From Lacrimispora defluvii (GTDB lineage Bacteria > Bacillota > Clostridia > Lachnospirales > Lachnospiraceae): DNA of 64,000 nucleotides. The notes beneath the pieces are model-generated. The model saw only the letters and a list, made by a program, of their open reading frames with translations. It was not told the DNA's origin and made no database searches. Shown here piece by piece: positions 7,751-16,412 of this stretch. Numbering within the stretch: the stretch's first letter is position 1; each line of letters begins with the position of its first letter. A program made the position numbers and the translations under genes. The stretch is from NCBI GenBank assembly GCA_013036995.1, contig JAAOXG010000020.1, positions 186,001 to 250,000 of the forward strand, written 5' to 3'.

Positions 7751-9088
7751 ATGGCTGGAGGAACATGGACATCACAAAGTAAAAAGCAGCCGGGTGTTTA
7801 CATTAATGTAAAATCAAGTATGGAGCAGTCGGTTAAAGTAGGGGACAGGGGAATTGTAGCAATCTGTGAACCATTGTCATGGGGACCAGAAGGAGAACTT
7901 ATGACAATCACTGCTGGAGACGATTTTGCGTCATACATTGGTTACTCTGCAACCAGTGATAAGTCATTGTTTTTAAGAGAGATTTTTAAAGGAAGTGAGC
8001 GTACAAGCGGACCTGCAAAGGTTATGATTTACCGTCCGGCTGCGGAAGGCTCAGCTAAGGCCACGGCTGTTATTGGTGAGCTTACTGTTACTGCAAGATA
8101 TCAGGGGGTACGTGGTAATGATATTTCGGTTTCCCTTACCCAGGACCCGGATCAGTCAGGAAATTATGTAGTACGAACCATTGTAGAGGGATCAGTAAAA
8201 AATACTCAGACAGGAAAAACTGTTTCTGATTTAACAGGAAACGACTGGGTTGCTTTTTCAGGTAGCGGTAACCTGACAGCTTCTGCTGGAACTTCTTTAA
8301 CAGGAGGCAGCGATGGCACAGTAAAAAATGCAGAGTACTCCACCTTTTTAACCGCTCTGGAATCCCGCAATTTTCAGATTCTTATCTATGACGGCGCTGA
8401 CAGCACAATTAAGGAAGCATACACAGCCTTTGTTAAACGGATGCGTGAAAATTCAGGTAGGAAGTGTCAGGCGGTTATGTCTGGTGCTGAAAGTGATACG
8501 GAGGCAGTCATCTCTGTTAAAAACGGGGTGGTGCTTTCAGATGGAACTACACTCTCTCCACAGAAGACAACCTGGTGGGTTGGCGGTGTGCAGGCAGGAG
8601 CAAAATATACGGAGTCTCTGGTTTATGCCCAGTATCCCAATGCAGCAGATGTATCTCCACGTCTGACATCAGCAGAAATTGATGAAGCGCTGGACAAAGG
8701 GCAGATTGTATTTTTTGAAGAATTTGGTTCCGTTAAGATCGTGTCAGATATTAACACCCTTACTTCTTACACGGCAAACAAAGGAGAAGCCTTCAGCTTA
8801 AACCAGGTAATTCGGACGGCTGATACTCTTACCAGCGATATTTATAAGAATTTCTCCCAGAACTTTGTTGGGAAGACCCAGAACAACGCTACAGGCCGGG
8901 ACTTATTAAAATCCTGGATTGTAGGGTATTTAAATGAGATTCAGGCAAATGGAGGAATCCAGAATTTTGAATCTGATGATGTGACCGTAGAAGCGGGAAA
9001 TGCACTGAATGCAGTTTTAATAACACTGGCAATTCAGCCGGTAGCTGCAGTGGAAAAAATTTATATCACAGCAACCCTGACGGATTAG
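7751..9088 (+). CDS. xkdK: Contractile tail sheath protein, XkdK-like
   Basis: Sheath subunit of 445 residues that would polymerise around the tail tube and contract on firing. The N-terminus has the usual sheath opening (G-G-T-W-x-x-Q-x-K-x-x-P-G-V-Y-I-N) and the C-terminal third has the conserved D-I-N-T-L-T-S-Y-T, the R-T-A-D-T-L-T-S-D-I and the closing beta strand (V-E-K-I-Y-I-T-A-T-L). The length fits PBSX XkdK. It is the first large gene of the operon and is followed by the tube gene 13 bp later. A sheath shows this is a myovirus-type or R-type structure. Confidence 0.92.
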   Translation: MAGGTWTSQSKKQPGVYINVKSSMEQSVKVGDRGIVAICEPLSWGPEGELMTITAGDDFASYIGYSATSDKSLFLREIFKGSERTSGPAKVMIYRPAAEGSAKATAVIGELTVTARYQGVRGNDISVSLTQDPDQSGNYVVRTIVEGSVKNTQTGKTVSDLTGNDWVAFSGSGNLTASAGTSLTGGSDGTVKNAEYSTFLTALESRNFQILIYDGADSTIKEAYTAFVKRMRENSGRKCQAVMSGAESDTEAVISVKNGVVLSDGTTLSPQKTTWWVGGVQAGAKYTESLVYAQYPNAADVSPRLTSAEIDEALDKGQIVFFEEFGSVKIVSDINTLTSYTANKGEAFSLNQVIRTADTLTSDIYKNFSQNFVGKTQNNATGRDLLKSWIVGYLNEIQANGGIQNFESDDVTVEAGNALNAVLITLAIQPVAAVEKIYITATLTD

Positions 9089-9101
9089 GAGGAGGTAGAT
9101 T

Positions 9102-9572
9102 ATGAGCTTTTTATTAGAACGCGATGCTTTAAACGGAAAGGCCGGAAGAGCCTTTGCAGTAATAGACGGACGCAATGTGGAAATGTTCGGATTAAAGAAA
9201 ATCCAGGCAGATGCAGAGTTTCAGGAATCTGATTTTAAGGTGGTTGGAACCAATCTGGTACAGAAAAAGACATCAGGTGTTTCCCTTACCGGTTCTGCCA
9301 CGGTATATTATGGCACACCTGAATTTTTAAACATGCTGAAAACTTATTTAATGACGGGAGCACTTCCGTACTTTACAATTCAGATTACCAATGAAGATGA
9401 AGGCAGTTCCATTGGCAGCCAGACGGTAGCTCTTTATAACGTAAAGCTCCAGAAGCTCCCCATTGCCATGCTGGACGCAGATACAGAGTTTTTAACAATG
9501 GATATTGCTTTCAGCTTTACTAACGTAGAAGTATTAAACGCATTTTCAACCCCGGTTCAGCTGGGAGAATAG
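9102..9572 (+). CDS. xkdM: Tail tube protein, XkdM-like
   Basis: Inner tube subunit of 156 residues. It has the usual features of the XkdM family: an N-terminal D-A-x-N-G-K-x-G-R-A-F motif, then alternating beta strands (G-S-A-T-V-Y-Y-G-T) and a C-terminal F-S-F-T-N-V-E-V-L strand. GGAGGAGGT precedes the ATG. The order sheath, tube, chaperone is the standard one for these operons. Confidence 0.9.
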   Translation: MSFLLERDALNGKAGRAFAVIDGRNVEMFGLKKIQADAEFQESDFKVVGTNLVQKKTSGVSLTGSATVYYGTPEFLNMLKTYLMTGALPYFTIQITNEDEGSSIGSQTVALYNVKLQKLPIAMLDADTEFLTMDIAFSFTNVEVLNAFSTPVQLGE

Positions 9573-9581
9573 GAGGATTTT

Positions 9582-9998
9582 ATGAGTGCATTAAAAGCAT
9601 TTTTACAGCCATCAGTGGAGGGAGTAACCAAAGAGGTGATTATTTCCCAACGTTTTAAAGGAGAAGATGGGAAGCCTGTCCCATTTGTGATCAAAGCTAT
9701 TTCCCAGAAGGAAAATGAGAAGCTTGCCCGCATGAGCCGGAAAACAGCTAAGGTTGATGGCGTTCCGGTAGAGAAAACAGACAGCATTCTTTATACCAGA
9801 AGACTGATTCTTGCATGTGTACAGGAGCCGGATTTCAGCGATCAGGAAATGTGTAAATATTACGGAACCGAAGATCCCCTGGAGGTTCCTTCCCAGATGC
9901 TGAGTGTAGGAGAATATAACCGTTTATCCAATGCGATCCTGGAATTAAATGACATGAAGAGCATGGGAGAGAAGATCGAAGAAGCAAAAAACTCTTAA
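9582..9998 (+). CDS. xkdN: Tail assembly chaperone, XkdN-like (zero-frame product)
   Basis: Chaperone of 138 residues expected to bind the tape measure protein during tail assembly. The sequence has the XkdN layout (R-F-K-x-x-D-G-K-P-V-P-F-x-I-K-A-I, then a conserved helical C-terminus with D-P-L-E-V-P-S-Q-M-L). Just before its stop codon is a textbook slippery heptamer in the correct phase, so a longer frameshifted form is predicted (see the next entries). Confidence 0.88.
   Translation: MSALKAFLQPSVEGVTKEVIISQRFKGEDGKPVPFVIKAISQKENEKLARMSRKTAKVDGVPVEKTDSILYTRRLILACVQEPDFSDQEMCKYYGTEDPLEVPSQMLSVGEYNRLSNAILELNDMKSMGEKIEEAKNS
9986..9992 (+). promoter_or_regulatory. Programmed -1 frameshift site A-AAA-AAC
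   Basis: The zero-frame codons are GCA AAA AAC, which gives the X-XXY-YYZ heptamer A-AAA-AAC. A -1 slip moves ribosomes into a frame open through position 10147 and bypasses the stop at 9996-9998. Confidence 0.75.
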
Positions 9999-10147
9999 AC
10001 GGGGGAGATATGGACGTGCAGTTGGCTTACTATATGTTTGTTAACCACGGCCGCTTCCCCGGGGAAGTTGCCAGGCTTCCGGAAAACGATAGAATATTAA
10101 TGTTCCAGATGGCGGTGAAAGAAATTAATAGCCGACCTAAGAAGTAG
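9992..10147 (+). CDS. C-terminal extension of the tail chaperone made by -1 frameshift (GT-type)
   Basis: This frame continues directly from the slippery site and would add 51 residues, giving a chaperone of about 188 residues. An internal ATG at 10010 (with GGGGGAG before it) could also give a free 45-residue protein ending in R-P-K-K. The segment contains Y-Y-M-F-V-N-H-G-R-F-P. A chaperone with a frameshifted extension between tube and tape measure genes is the rule in long-tailed phages. Confidence 0.7.
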   Translation, partial: LLNGGDMDVQLAYYMFVNHGRFPGEVARLPENDRILMFQMAVKEINSRPKK

Positions 10148-10157
10148 AGGAGGAACG

Positions 10158-12320
10158 ATGGGAACGATAACAGGAGAATTAGTAATAAGTGACCAGTTCA
10201 GTGAATCTTTTTCCAGGTTCATTGAACTTGGGAATTCTTCGGTGGAGCAATTGGGGCGAATTAGTCAGGCTGCTGTAAAAACTGAATTGACCATGCGCCG
10301 TTCCATGGGTGGAGCGGCCGGCGCAATAATTGGAAATATAAGACAGTCAAGCAGTGAGACAGTAATGCAGTTAGATCGCATTACTGCCTCAATTGAGAAA
10401 ATGGGAGAAGATTCCCAATTTGTGGCAATTCAAGGGATGAATGAAATCAATGAAAACATAAAAAAGGTGGTTGCAAATACTACAAAGGCTGAGGAAGAAC
10501 AGGATGAATACAATATAAGATTAAAACAGTCAGTTGAATTTGGTAAAAAGTTAAAGGACACAATTAAAAAAATAGGATCGCTGGGGGTAACAGCAGGAAA
10601 AGGGCTGATTGGATTATCAGATAAGATGTCTCAGTCCAATACCCGTGTAAATGGAATGAACAAAAGCTTTCATTCTTCTGAAAACGCTTCAACAGAGGAA
10701 AACGGAGTTGCCAGCAATGATCTGGAGGAAACCAGCCGGATACAGGAACTCATTTATCAGTCTGCCCAACGAACCAGAATGAGCTATCTTGGAACTGTAG
10801 ATGCGGTTACTGCCTTAGCAAAGGGGGCAGGAGATGCATTTTCCAGCAGTGACGAAGTTGTTGCGTTTGCAGAAAATATGAATAAGCAGCTAAAGTCGGC
10901 TGGGGCCAGCCAGCAGGATGCTGCTACTGCGTCTGAACAGCTAACCAAGGCACTGGGAGCCGGAGTGCTTACAAGTGAGCAGTTTAATGCGGTTTCCAGT
11001 ACAGCTCCCAATATTATTCAGACAATTGCCGATTATATGGGAAAACCTGTAAAAGAAGTCAGGAAACTGGCTGACGAAGGAAAAATCACCTCAGACATTG
11101 TAAAAAATGCCATGCTTGGTGCAACAGATAATATAAACGAAGAGTTTAAGAGTGTGCCTATGACATGGACTAATGCCTGGGAATTAATAAAAAATGCGGC
11201 AATTTATTCACTAAGCGGAGTTACAGAGAACATTAATGAATTTTTAAACAGTGATAGTGCACAGAAAGCCCTTGGGGGAATTGTGGGCGCAATTGATATT
11301 CTGGCTGATGTAGCAGAAGGAGTAATTGGAATGCTGACGACTGGAGCTGGATTTATAGTTGATAATCTGGGATTTATACTGCCAGTACTTGCAGCGATTG
11401 GAGTAATGCTTGCTATTATAAATAGTGCTGCAATAGCAGTAGCATTGTCAACGGTTGGAGGTGCACTGGCTACAGCAGGGGCCTGGATTGTTGCAAACTG
11501 GCCATTACTGTTATTTATAGCCGTTCTGGCCAGCGCTTTTATTGCTGCTCAAAAATTAGGTGTTGGAATGGAAGAAATAGGCGGTTGGGTCGGGCAGATT
11601 TTTGGAACCATCTATGCGGTTGGATATAACATTTTTGTTGCTCTTTGGAATGTCATTGCTTCATTCGCTGAATTTTTTGCAAATGTTTGGAACGAACCTT
11701 TAGGCGCGACAGTCCGAATGTTTTCTGATGTATTTGACGGCATTCTTGGTATTGTAGAAACAGCTGCAGGTGTTATAGATGCAATGCTTGATAGTGATCT
11801 TACATCTGCAGTTTCCGGATTCAGGGATGAGGTTAAATCCTGGGTAAAAGAAAACTTAGGCGAAAATGAAATTAAAATAGAAAGAATGAATAACATTGAT
11901 GTAAAGGAAACAGCAGCGGCTAGTGGAGAATTCTTTGAAAAAATAGGTGAAAAAATCGATAATATGAAATTTGATCCTATCGAAACTATAAGTAAATATA
12001 CAGGAACCTTGGGAGGCAATAAAGATGGCTACGGTTCTATGACTGATAACATAGGAAATGTATCAGGTGTCGATAAAGTAGGCAGCGTAGAAAAAATCAA
12101 TCAGGATGTAAACATTGCTGATGAAAATATTAAGCTTCTCAGAGATTTATCAGAGCGGCAGTATGTAGCCCTTGTCAATCTGACGGTACCACAGACCAAT
12201 GCGACCATTAACCAGACTGTACATGGCGGCGGCGGATCTGATGTAGATTCCATGGTGGGTGCGCTAAACAATATACTTGGAGTACAGCAGTCAGTCAGCA
12301 GCAATGTATTAGTAACCTAG
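10158..12320 (+). CDS. Tail tape measure protein
   Basis: Protein of 720 residues that sets tail length. Residues 1-190 are helical and coiled-coil-like. A conserved tape-measure domain follows around residues 200-330 (R-T-R-M-S-Y-L-G-T-V-D-A, then L-T-K-A-L-G-A-G-V-L-T-S-E-Q-F-N). Hydrophobic segments lie near residues 395-470, and the C-terminus is Gly- and Asn-rich. At about 0.15 nm of tail per residue, a rule known from other phages, the tail would be roughly 100 nm. GAGGAGG precedes the ATG. Confidence 0.9.
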   Translation: MGTITGELVISDQFSESFSRFIELGNSSVEQLGRISQAAVKTELTMRRSMGGAAGAIIGNIRQSSSETVMQLDRITASIEKMGEDSQFVAIQGMNEINENIKKVVANTTKAEEEQDEYNIRLKQSVEFGKKLKDTIKKIGSLGVTAGKGLIGLSDKMSQSNTRVNGMNKSFHSSENASTEENGVASNDLEETSRIQELIYQSAQRTRMSYLGTVDAVTALAKGAGDAFSSSDEVVAFAENMNKQLKSAGASQQDAATASEQLTKALGAGVLTSEQFNAVSSTAPNIIQTIADYMGKPVKEVRKLADEGKITSDIVKNAMLGATDNINEEFKSVPMTWTNAWELIKNAAIYSLSGVTENINEFLNSDSAQKALGGIVGAIDILADVAEGVIGMLTTGAGFIVDNLGFILPVLAAIGVMLAIINSAAIAVALSTVGGALATAGAWIVANWPLLLFIAVLASAFIAAQKLGVGMEEIGGWVGQIFGTIYAVGYNIFVALWNVIASFAEFFANVWNEPLGATVRMFSDVFDGILGIVETAAGVIDAMLDSDLTSAVSGFRDEVKSWVKENLGENEIKIERMNNIDVKETAAASGEFFEKIGEKIDNMKFDPIETISKYTGTLGGNKDGYGSMTDNIGNVSGVDKVGSVEKINQDVNIADENIKLLRDLSERQYVALVNLTVPQTNATINQTVHGGGGSDVDSMVGALNNILGVQQSVSSNVLVT

Positions 12321-12328
12321 GAGGAATT

Positions 12329-13051
12329 ATGCGAAACAGATATAAGTTTTTTGCAGATATTGGTGGAGACACCATAGAATTCCCTGTTAATCCAAAGGAA
12401 TATACCATTTCATATCCGGCCGATCATAAAACCTACGACATATTGGATATAGGTGAAATTATAGTTCCCAGGCTGCCTTCTTTAATGGAGGTATCCTGGG
12501 ACTCCTATTTCCCGGGTAACAGTGATGATCCGCTGATATACGGACATGACTGGATGGAGCCAGGGGACTATGTGGAAGCCATAAAGGATGCCATGGATAA
12601 TCAGGAAATATGTGATCTTGTCATAAGCCGGTATAATGCAGGCGGAAGCAGGATGTATGATACCAATATCAGTGCAGTAATTGCAGATTTTGAAACAACG
12701 GAAAAGGGCGGGGAAGCAGGAGACGTATACTATAAGATTAAATTCAAAGAATACCGGAATTACACACCTATAAAAATACCCCTGCAAAATAATAACAGTA
12801 CAGACAGTTCTTCCACTTCCGAAAATTCACAAAGAGCCGAATCCCCTGCTTTGGAACTAAGAGTAGGAGCCGCCGTTATCGCAAATGGCACCTATTACAG
12901 CAGCAGTTATGGGGATAAGCCGACTGGTACGGCTAATAACTTATCTACTGTAGTCTCTAGGATTATTCCAGATGCTTCCAGACCATATCCAATTCTGATT
13001 GGGGGAAGCCGTGGCTGGATTAAGGCAGATCAGCTGCAGGTGACCGGATGA
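12329..13051 (+). CDS. XkdP-like tail protein with SH3-like C-terminus
   Basis: Protein of 240 residues. Residues 1-150 match the N-terminal part of XkdP/gp53-type proteins (F-P-V-N-P-K-E-Y, W-D-S-Y-F-P, Y-x-x-K-F-K-E-Y-R). The usual C-terminal LysM wall-binding repeat is absent. In its place residues 175-240 look like a small SH3-type beta barrel (G-A-A-V-I-A-N-G-T-Y-Y to G-W-I-K-A-D-Q-L). That domain may play the same wall-contact role. It overlaps the next gene by 4 bp (ATGA). Confidence 0.75.
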   Translation: MRNRYKFFADIGGDTIEFPVNPKEYTISYPADHKTYDILDIGEIIVPRLPSLMEVSWDSYFPGNSDDPLIYGHDWMEPGDYVEAIKDAMDNQEICDLVISRYNAGGSRMYDTNISAVIADFETTEKGGEAGDVYYKIKFKEYRNYTPIKIPLQNNNSTDSSSTSENSQRAESPALELRVGAAVIANGTYYSSSYGDKPTGTANNLSTVVSRIIPDASRPYPILIGGSRGWIKADQLQVTG

Positions 13052-14049
13052 GTTATAAACTTCTGGTTTTGAATACTGAAACCAATACCTTATTTGATTA
13101 TGCCCCTGTGACCGAAAGCGTCACTTATACAACCAACAGAAACGGAAGTGCCGGTACACTTACATTTACTTTACTAAAAAACCAATCCCTGAACCTTACA
13201 GAAGGTGCAAGAGTTCAATTTTATGTTGATGGAAAAGAAATCTTCCAGGGATTTGTTTTTGTTATTGAGCAAAACCGCTGGGGAGAGATATCAGTTACGG
13301 CCTATGATCAGCTGCGGTACTTAAAATGCAATGCCAGCTACAGCTTTATCAATAAAACTCTTGGGGAAATCATTCAGCAGATTGCAACAGATATGGAGCT
13401 GAAAACGGGTGTTCTGGAAAATACCGGACACTCGTTTGACAAGCTGACAAAGGAAAATACTTCATGTCTGGATATCATTGAGTATGGACTTATGTTAACT
13501 CAATACAAAACTGGAAAAACCTTTGTATTTTATGATGATTTCGGAAAGCTATGCCTTAGAGAAACCCAGAATATGAAATCAGATATCCTGATTGGAGATG
13601 GAAGTGTTATAACCGATTACACCTATAAATCAGATATTGATACAGATACGTATAATCAGGTGAAACTGGTGAAATCAAATAAGGAAACAGGTCAGATAGA
13701 CAATTATATATTTAGAGATCAGACAACAATTAAAAAATGGGGATTACTCCAGAATTTTGTTAAAGTGGATGAGAATCTAAATGATGCCCAGATCAGTGAG
13801 CAGGGAAATATTATGATGGCATATTATGACCGGGTATTAAAAACAATAACCATAAATGGTGTCGGCGGAGCACCGGATTTAAAAGCAGGTGCAATGGCTT
13901 ACTTTAAACTTAAGGATGTACCAGAACTGAAAGACAGGTACTTATTAATTCTGGATAAAGTAAAGCACACCTTTGCCGCCGGAGAACACACAATGAACCT
14001 GGAAGCCAGGATTGTAGATAAGGAGGTATTTTTGGGTGGAATTAATTGA
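13048..14049 (+). CDS. xkdQ: Baseplate hub protein, XkdQ-like
   Basis: Protein of 333 residues related to XkdQ/gpD-type hub proteins that close the tube at the baseplate. Family signs include the N-terminal beta barrel (Q-F-Y-V-D-G-K-E-I-F-Q-G-F-V-F), the Y-D-Q-L-R-Y-L-K-C-x-A-S-Y motif, and I-x-Q-I-A-x-D-x-x-L-K-T-G. It starts at ATG 13048 inside the end of the previous gene and its end overlaps the next gene by 14 bp, showing tight coupling. Confidence 0.85.
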   Translation: MSYKLLVLNTETNTLFDYAPVTESVTYTTNRNGSAGTLTFTLLKNQSLNLTEGARVQFYVDGKEIFQGFVFVIEQNRWGEISVTAYDQLRYLKCNASYSFINKTLGEIIQQIATDMELKTGVLENTGHSFDKLTKENTSCLDIIEYGLMLTQYKTGKTFVFYDDFGKLCLRETQNMKSDILIGDGSVITDYTYKSDIDTDTYNQVKLVKSNKETGQIDNYIFRDQTTIKKWGLLQNFVKVDENLNDAQISEQGNIMMAYYDRVLKTITINGVGGAPDLKAGAMAYFKLKDVPELKDRYLLILDKVKHTFAAGEHTMNLEARIVDKEVFLGGIN

Positions 14050-14329
14050 AAGGCTGCAATCCATTATTATTGATACAACAAGAGCCCTGGATTTACTTGA
14101 TACAGGTTATGCGACTGTTAAATCGGCCTCACCTCTTACACTTTGCATAGAGGCGACAAGATTAAATGTTACGGAACCGGTGGCAGTGATGACAGATAAT
14201 GTACGATACAAGGCTGTTACCGTTCAGGGAGAAACTGTAGTAATTAATAAAGGTCTGAAGCCAGGAGATAAGGTTTTGTACTTAAAAGCCAACTCCGGTC
14301 AGAGCTATATAGTAATTTCGAAAGTGTAG
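14036..14329 (+). CDS. DUF2577 (XkdR-like) tail protein
   Basis: Small protein of 97 residues with the DUF2577 layout (N-terminal helix, then G-Y-A-T-V-K and L-K-P-G-D-K-V-L-Y-L beta strands). The start is GTG 14036 after AAGGAGGT, nested in the end of the XkdQ-like gene. DUF2577 proteins sit at this place in PBSX-like operons and probably belong to the baseplate spike or hub; the detailed function is not known to me. Confidence 0.8.
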   Translation: MELIERLQSIIIDTTRALDLLDTGYATVKSASPLTLCIEATRLNVTEPVAVMTDNVRYKAVTVQGETVVINKGLKPGDKVLYLKANSGQSYIVISKV

Positions 14330-14342
14330 GTGAAGAAAAAAC

Positions 14343-14747
14343 ATGGCAACATTGCCGGATTCATCAAGTGCATTTTTATATGAAGGCGAGAAGAGAGAGT
14401 ACCCTACGGATACATATCTGGTTGACAAAGGAACTGGGACAATCAATAAAATGGGACAAGGTCTGGAGGCTATGAAACAGGCGGCTGATATTATATTGAG
14501 TGTGGAACGGTATGAAAACCAGATCTATTCTTCAAATTTTGGCAGAGAGTTAAAAAAACTGGTGGGCAAGCCGCCAGAATATGTGACAAGTATGTTAAAA
14601 CGCCGGATCAGAGAGGCATTTTCTGTAGACTCTCGGTTTTTGTCAGTGGATAACTTTGTCTTTGAGATAACTGACACCGGTACAATAAAATGCGGATTTC
14701 AGTTAAAGACCGCGTTTGGTACCCTATCAGAGGAGGTGGAAATTTGA
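14343..14747 (+). CDS. xkdS: Baseplate wedge protein, XkdS / DUF2634
   Basis: Protein of 134 residues of the gp25-like wedge family (DUF2634). The conserved E-R-Y-x-N-x-I-Y-S-S-N-F-G-R-E-L motif is at about residues 58-73, and the end has the F-G-T-L-S-E-E-V-E-I beta strand. It overlaps the next gene by 4 bp (TTGA), as expected for wedge genes translated together. Confidence 0.85.
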   Translation: MATLPDSSSAFLYEGEKREYPTDTYLVDKGTGTINKMGQGLEAMKQAADIILSVERYENQIYSSNFGRELKKLVGKPPEYVTSMLKRRIREAFSVDSRFLSVDNFVFEITDTGTIKCGFQLKTAFGTLSEEVEI

Positions 14748-15892
14748 TTGATTTTAGTAATAAAACTTATGGAAATATATTAAGCAGGCAGCTAAATCGT
14801 GTACCAGATACCATAGATAAGAGAGAGGGATCCATGATTCAGACCGCTCTTGGGCCGGAAAGCTGGTATCTGGAAGGCTTGTATCTTGATCTGGACTCTG
14901 TACAAAAGAATGCTTACGCCGAAACCGCAGGAGGCAATTTCCTGGACTTACTGGTGGCTGAGCGGGGGATTAGGAGAAAAACATCTACTTATGCAGTTAA
15001 AAAGGGTGTATTTAACAGAACGGTTCCGGTTGGCTCCCGTTTCTCTGCCCTTACAGGTGATGGATACCTGACTTATCAGGTTACAGAATTCATTGGGCAG
15101 ACAGAGACTGGTTATGCCTATAAAATGAAATGTGAAGCTGCCGGAGAGATCGGAAATAATTATACGGGTCAGATGATAGCAATTGATTATGTCACCGGGC
15201 TGACTTCTGCAGAGCTTACTGAACTTTTATCAGCAGGAACGGAAGAAGAGAAGGATAGTTCTTTGCGTGAACGGTATCTGGCTACTTTTGATGTTGCTTC
15301 ATTTGGAGGTAATATAGCCTCTTACCGCAATGCGATTCTTGCCATAGACGGAGTAGGAGAAGTTCAGGTTTATCCGGCATGGAAGGGTGGTGGGACGGTA
15401 CTGTGCAGCATTCTTGACGGGAATCTGCGTCCCGCTGGCGAGGAACTGATACATGCAGTTCAAGAAACCATATGTCCTTTGGAAGAAGGGGGAGCAGAGC
15501 CTTCGACAAGTGGTTATGGACTTGCTCCTATCGGGGCAGCAGTTACGATTGGGACGGGAACTGAGTTGGAGTTAGATATTTCTCTTAAGGTTCAGTTCCT
15601 TAATACTGTATCTGATGGAGGTTTCGCCTATAAAAGCCAGATAGAAAAGAAAGTAGAGGAATATCTTCAGTCAGTCCGGCAGTCATGGGGAACCATGGTG
15701 AAAAGCCAGAAAATAGTATATGCCGTTACTGTGTATATATCCAGAATAATTTATGCAATTCTTGATATTCCAGAGGTGGTAAATGTAACTGAAGTATTAA
15801 TAAACGGTGCGGCATCTGACGTGGTATGCAAGGAAGATTTTTCGCTGCAGCAGGTGCCGATATTAGGGAAGGTGACGGTAAATGGCAGTTAA
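14744..15892 (+). CDS. xkdT: Baseplate J-like protein, XkdT
   Basis: Baseplate wedge protein of about 382 residues with the J-like fold (G-S-M-I-Q-T-A-L-G-P-E near the start, L-R-E-R-Y, F-G-G-N-I-A-S-Y-R-N-A-I, G-V-G-E-V-Q-V-Y-P). The chosen start is TTG 14744, because AGAGGAGG ends seven bases upstream and the TTGA overlap couples it to the wedge gene. An in-frame ATG at 14690 would add 18 residues but has no ribosome site. Confidence 0.88.
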   Translation: MIDFSNKTYGNILSRQLNRVPDTIDKREGSMIQTALGPESWYLEGLYLDLDSVQKNAYAETAGGNFLDLLVAERGIRRKTSTYAVKKGVFNRTVPVGSRFSALTGDGYLTYQVTEFIGQTETGYAYKMKCEAAGEIGNNYTGQMIAIDYVTGLTSAELTELLSAGTEEEKDSSLRERYLATFDVASFGGNIASYRNAILAIDGVGEVQVYPAWKGGGTVLCSILDGNLRPAGEELIHAVQETICPLEEGGAEPSTSGYGLAPIGAAVTIGTGTELELDISLKVQFLNTVSDGGFAYKSQIEKKVEEYLQSVRQSWGTMVKSQKIVYAVTVYISRIIYAILDIPEVVNVTEVLINGAASDVVCKEDFSLQQVPILGKVTVNGS

Positions 15893-16403
15893 TCTGAAAA
15901 TGCTTCTTCCGGAATGGTTTCAAAATGTAGTTGAATTTAATGAATTGCTGAAAACACAGGCCACAGAGCTGGAAGAAGCCGAAGATTGTATCCGATCTGT
16001 GAGAAATAATTGTTATATACAGACTGCTGATGAAGCGACTATTTTACTTTTAGAAAAAAGATTTGGCATTGTTTATCAGGGAGAAAGCCTGGAATTCAGA
16101 AGAAGTCGTATCATGCAGAGGTATAATACGGTAGTTCCTTTTACGGTAGGGTTTTTAAAGGACCGTCTGGCGGAGCTTTATGGAGTAGATGGATATGAGG
16201 TTAAGGTGGATGGTAATAAAAGTTTGATTGATATTAAAATTACCTCAGACCGTTATGGGGCCGTTGATCTACTTTACAATTTGCTATGGGATATTTTACC
16301 GGCACATATACAGATTACGGCCAGTCAGGTGAATACAAAGAATTTTAAAGGCGTTTTAAGTCTGGGATCAACGGTAAGTGGAACTAAGGTAATTACAATT
16401 TAA
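15882..16403 (+). CDS. YmfQ/XkdU-like tail protein (DUF2313)
   Basis: Protein of 173 residues of the YmfQ/gpI group that links the baseplate wedge to the fibre. It carries the R-x-x-N-x-Y-I-Q-T-A-D-E motif, the R-R-S-R-I-M-Q-R-Y-N loop and I-K-I-T-S. It starts 11 bp inside the J-like gene. The fibre gene follows 9 bp later behind AAGGAGG. Confidence 0.85.
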   Translation: MAVNLKMLLPEWFQNVVEFNELLKTQATELEEAEDCIRSVRNNCYIQTADEATILLLEKRFGIVYQGESLEFRRSRIMQRYNTVVPFTVGFLKDRLAELYGVDGYEVKVDGNKSLIDIKITSDRYGAVDLLYNLLWDILPAHIQITASQVNTKNFKGVLSLGSTVSGTKVITI

Positions 16404-16412
16404 GGAGGTTTT

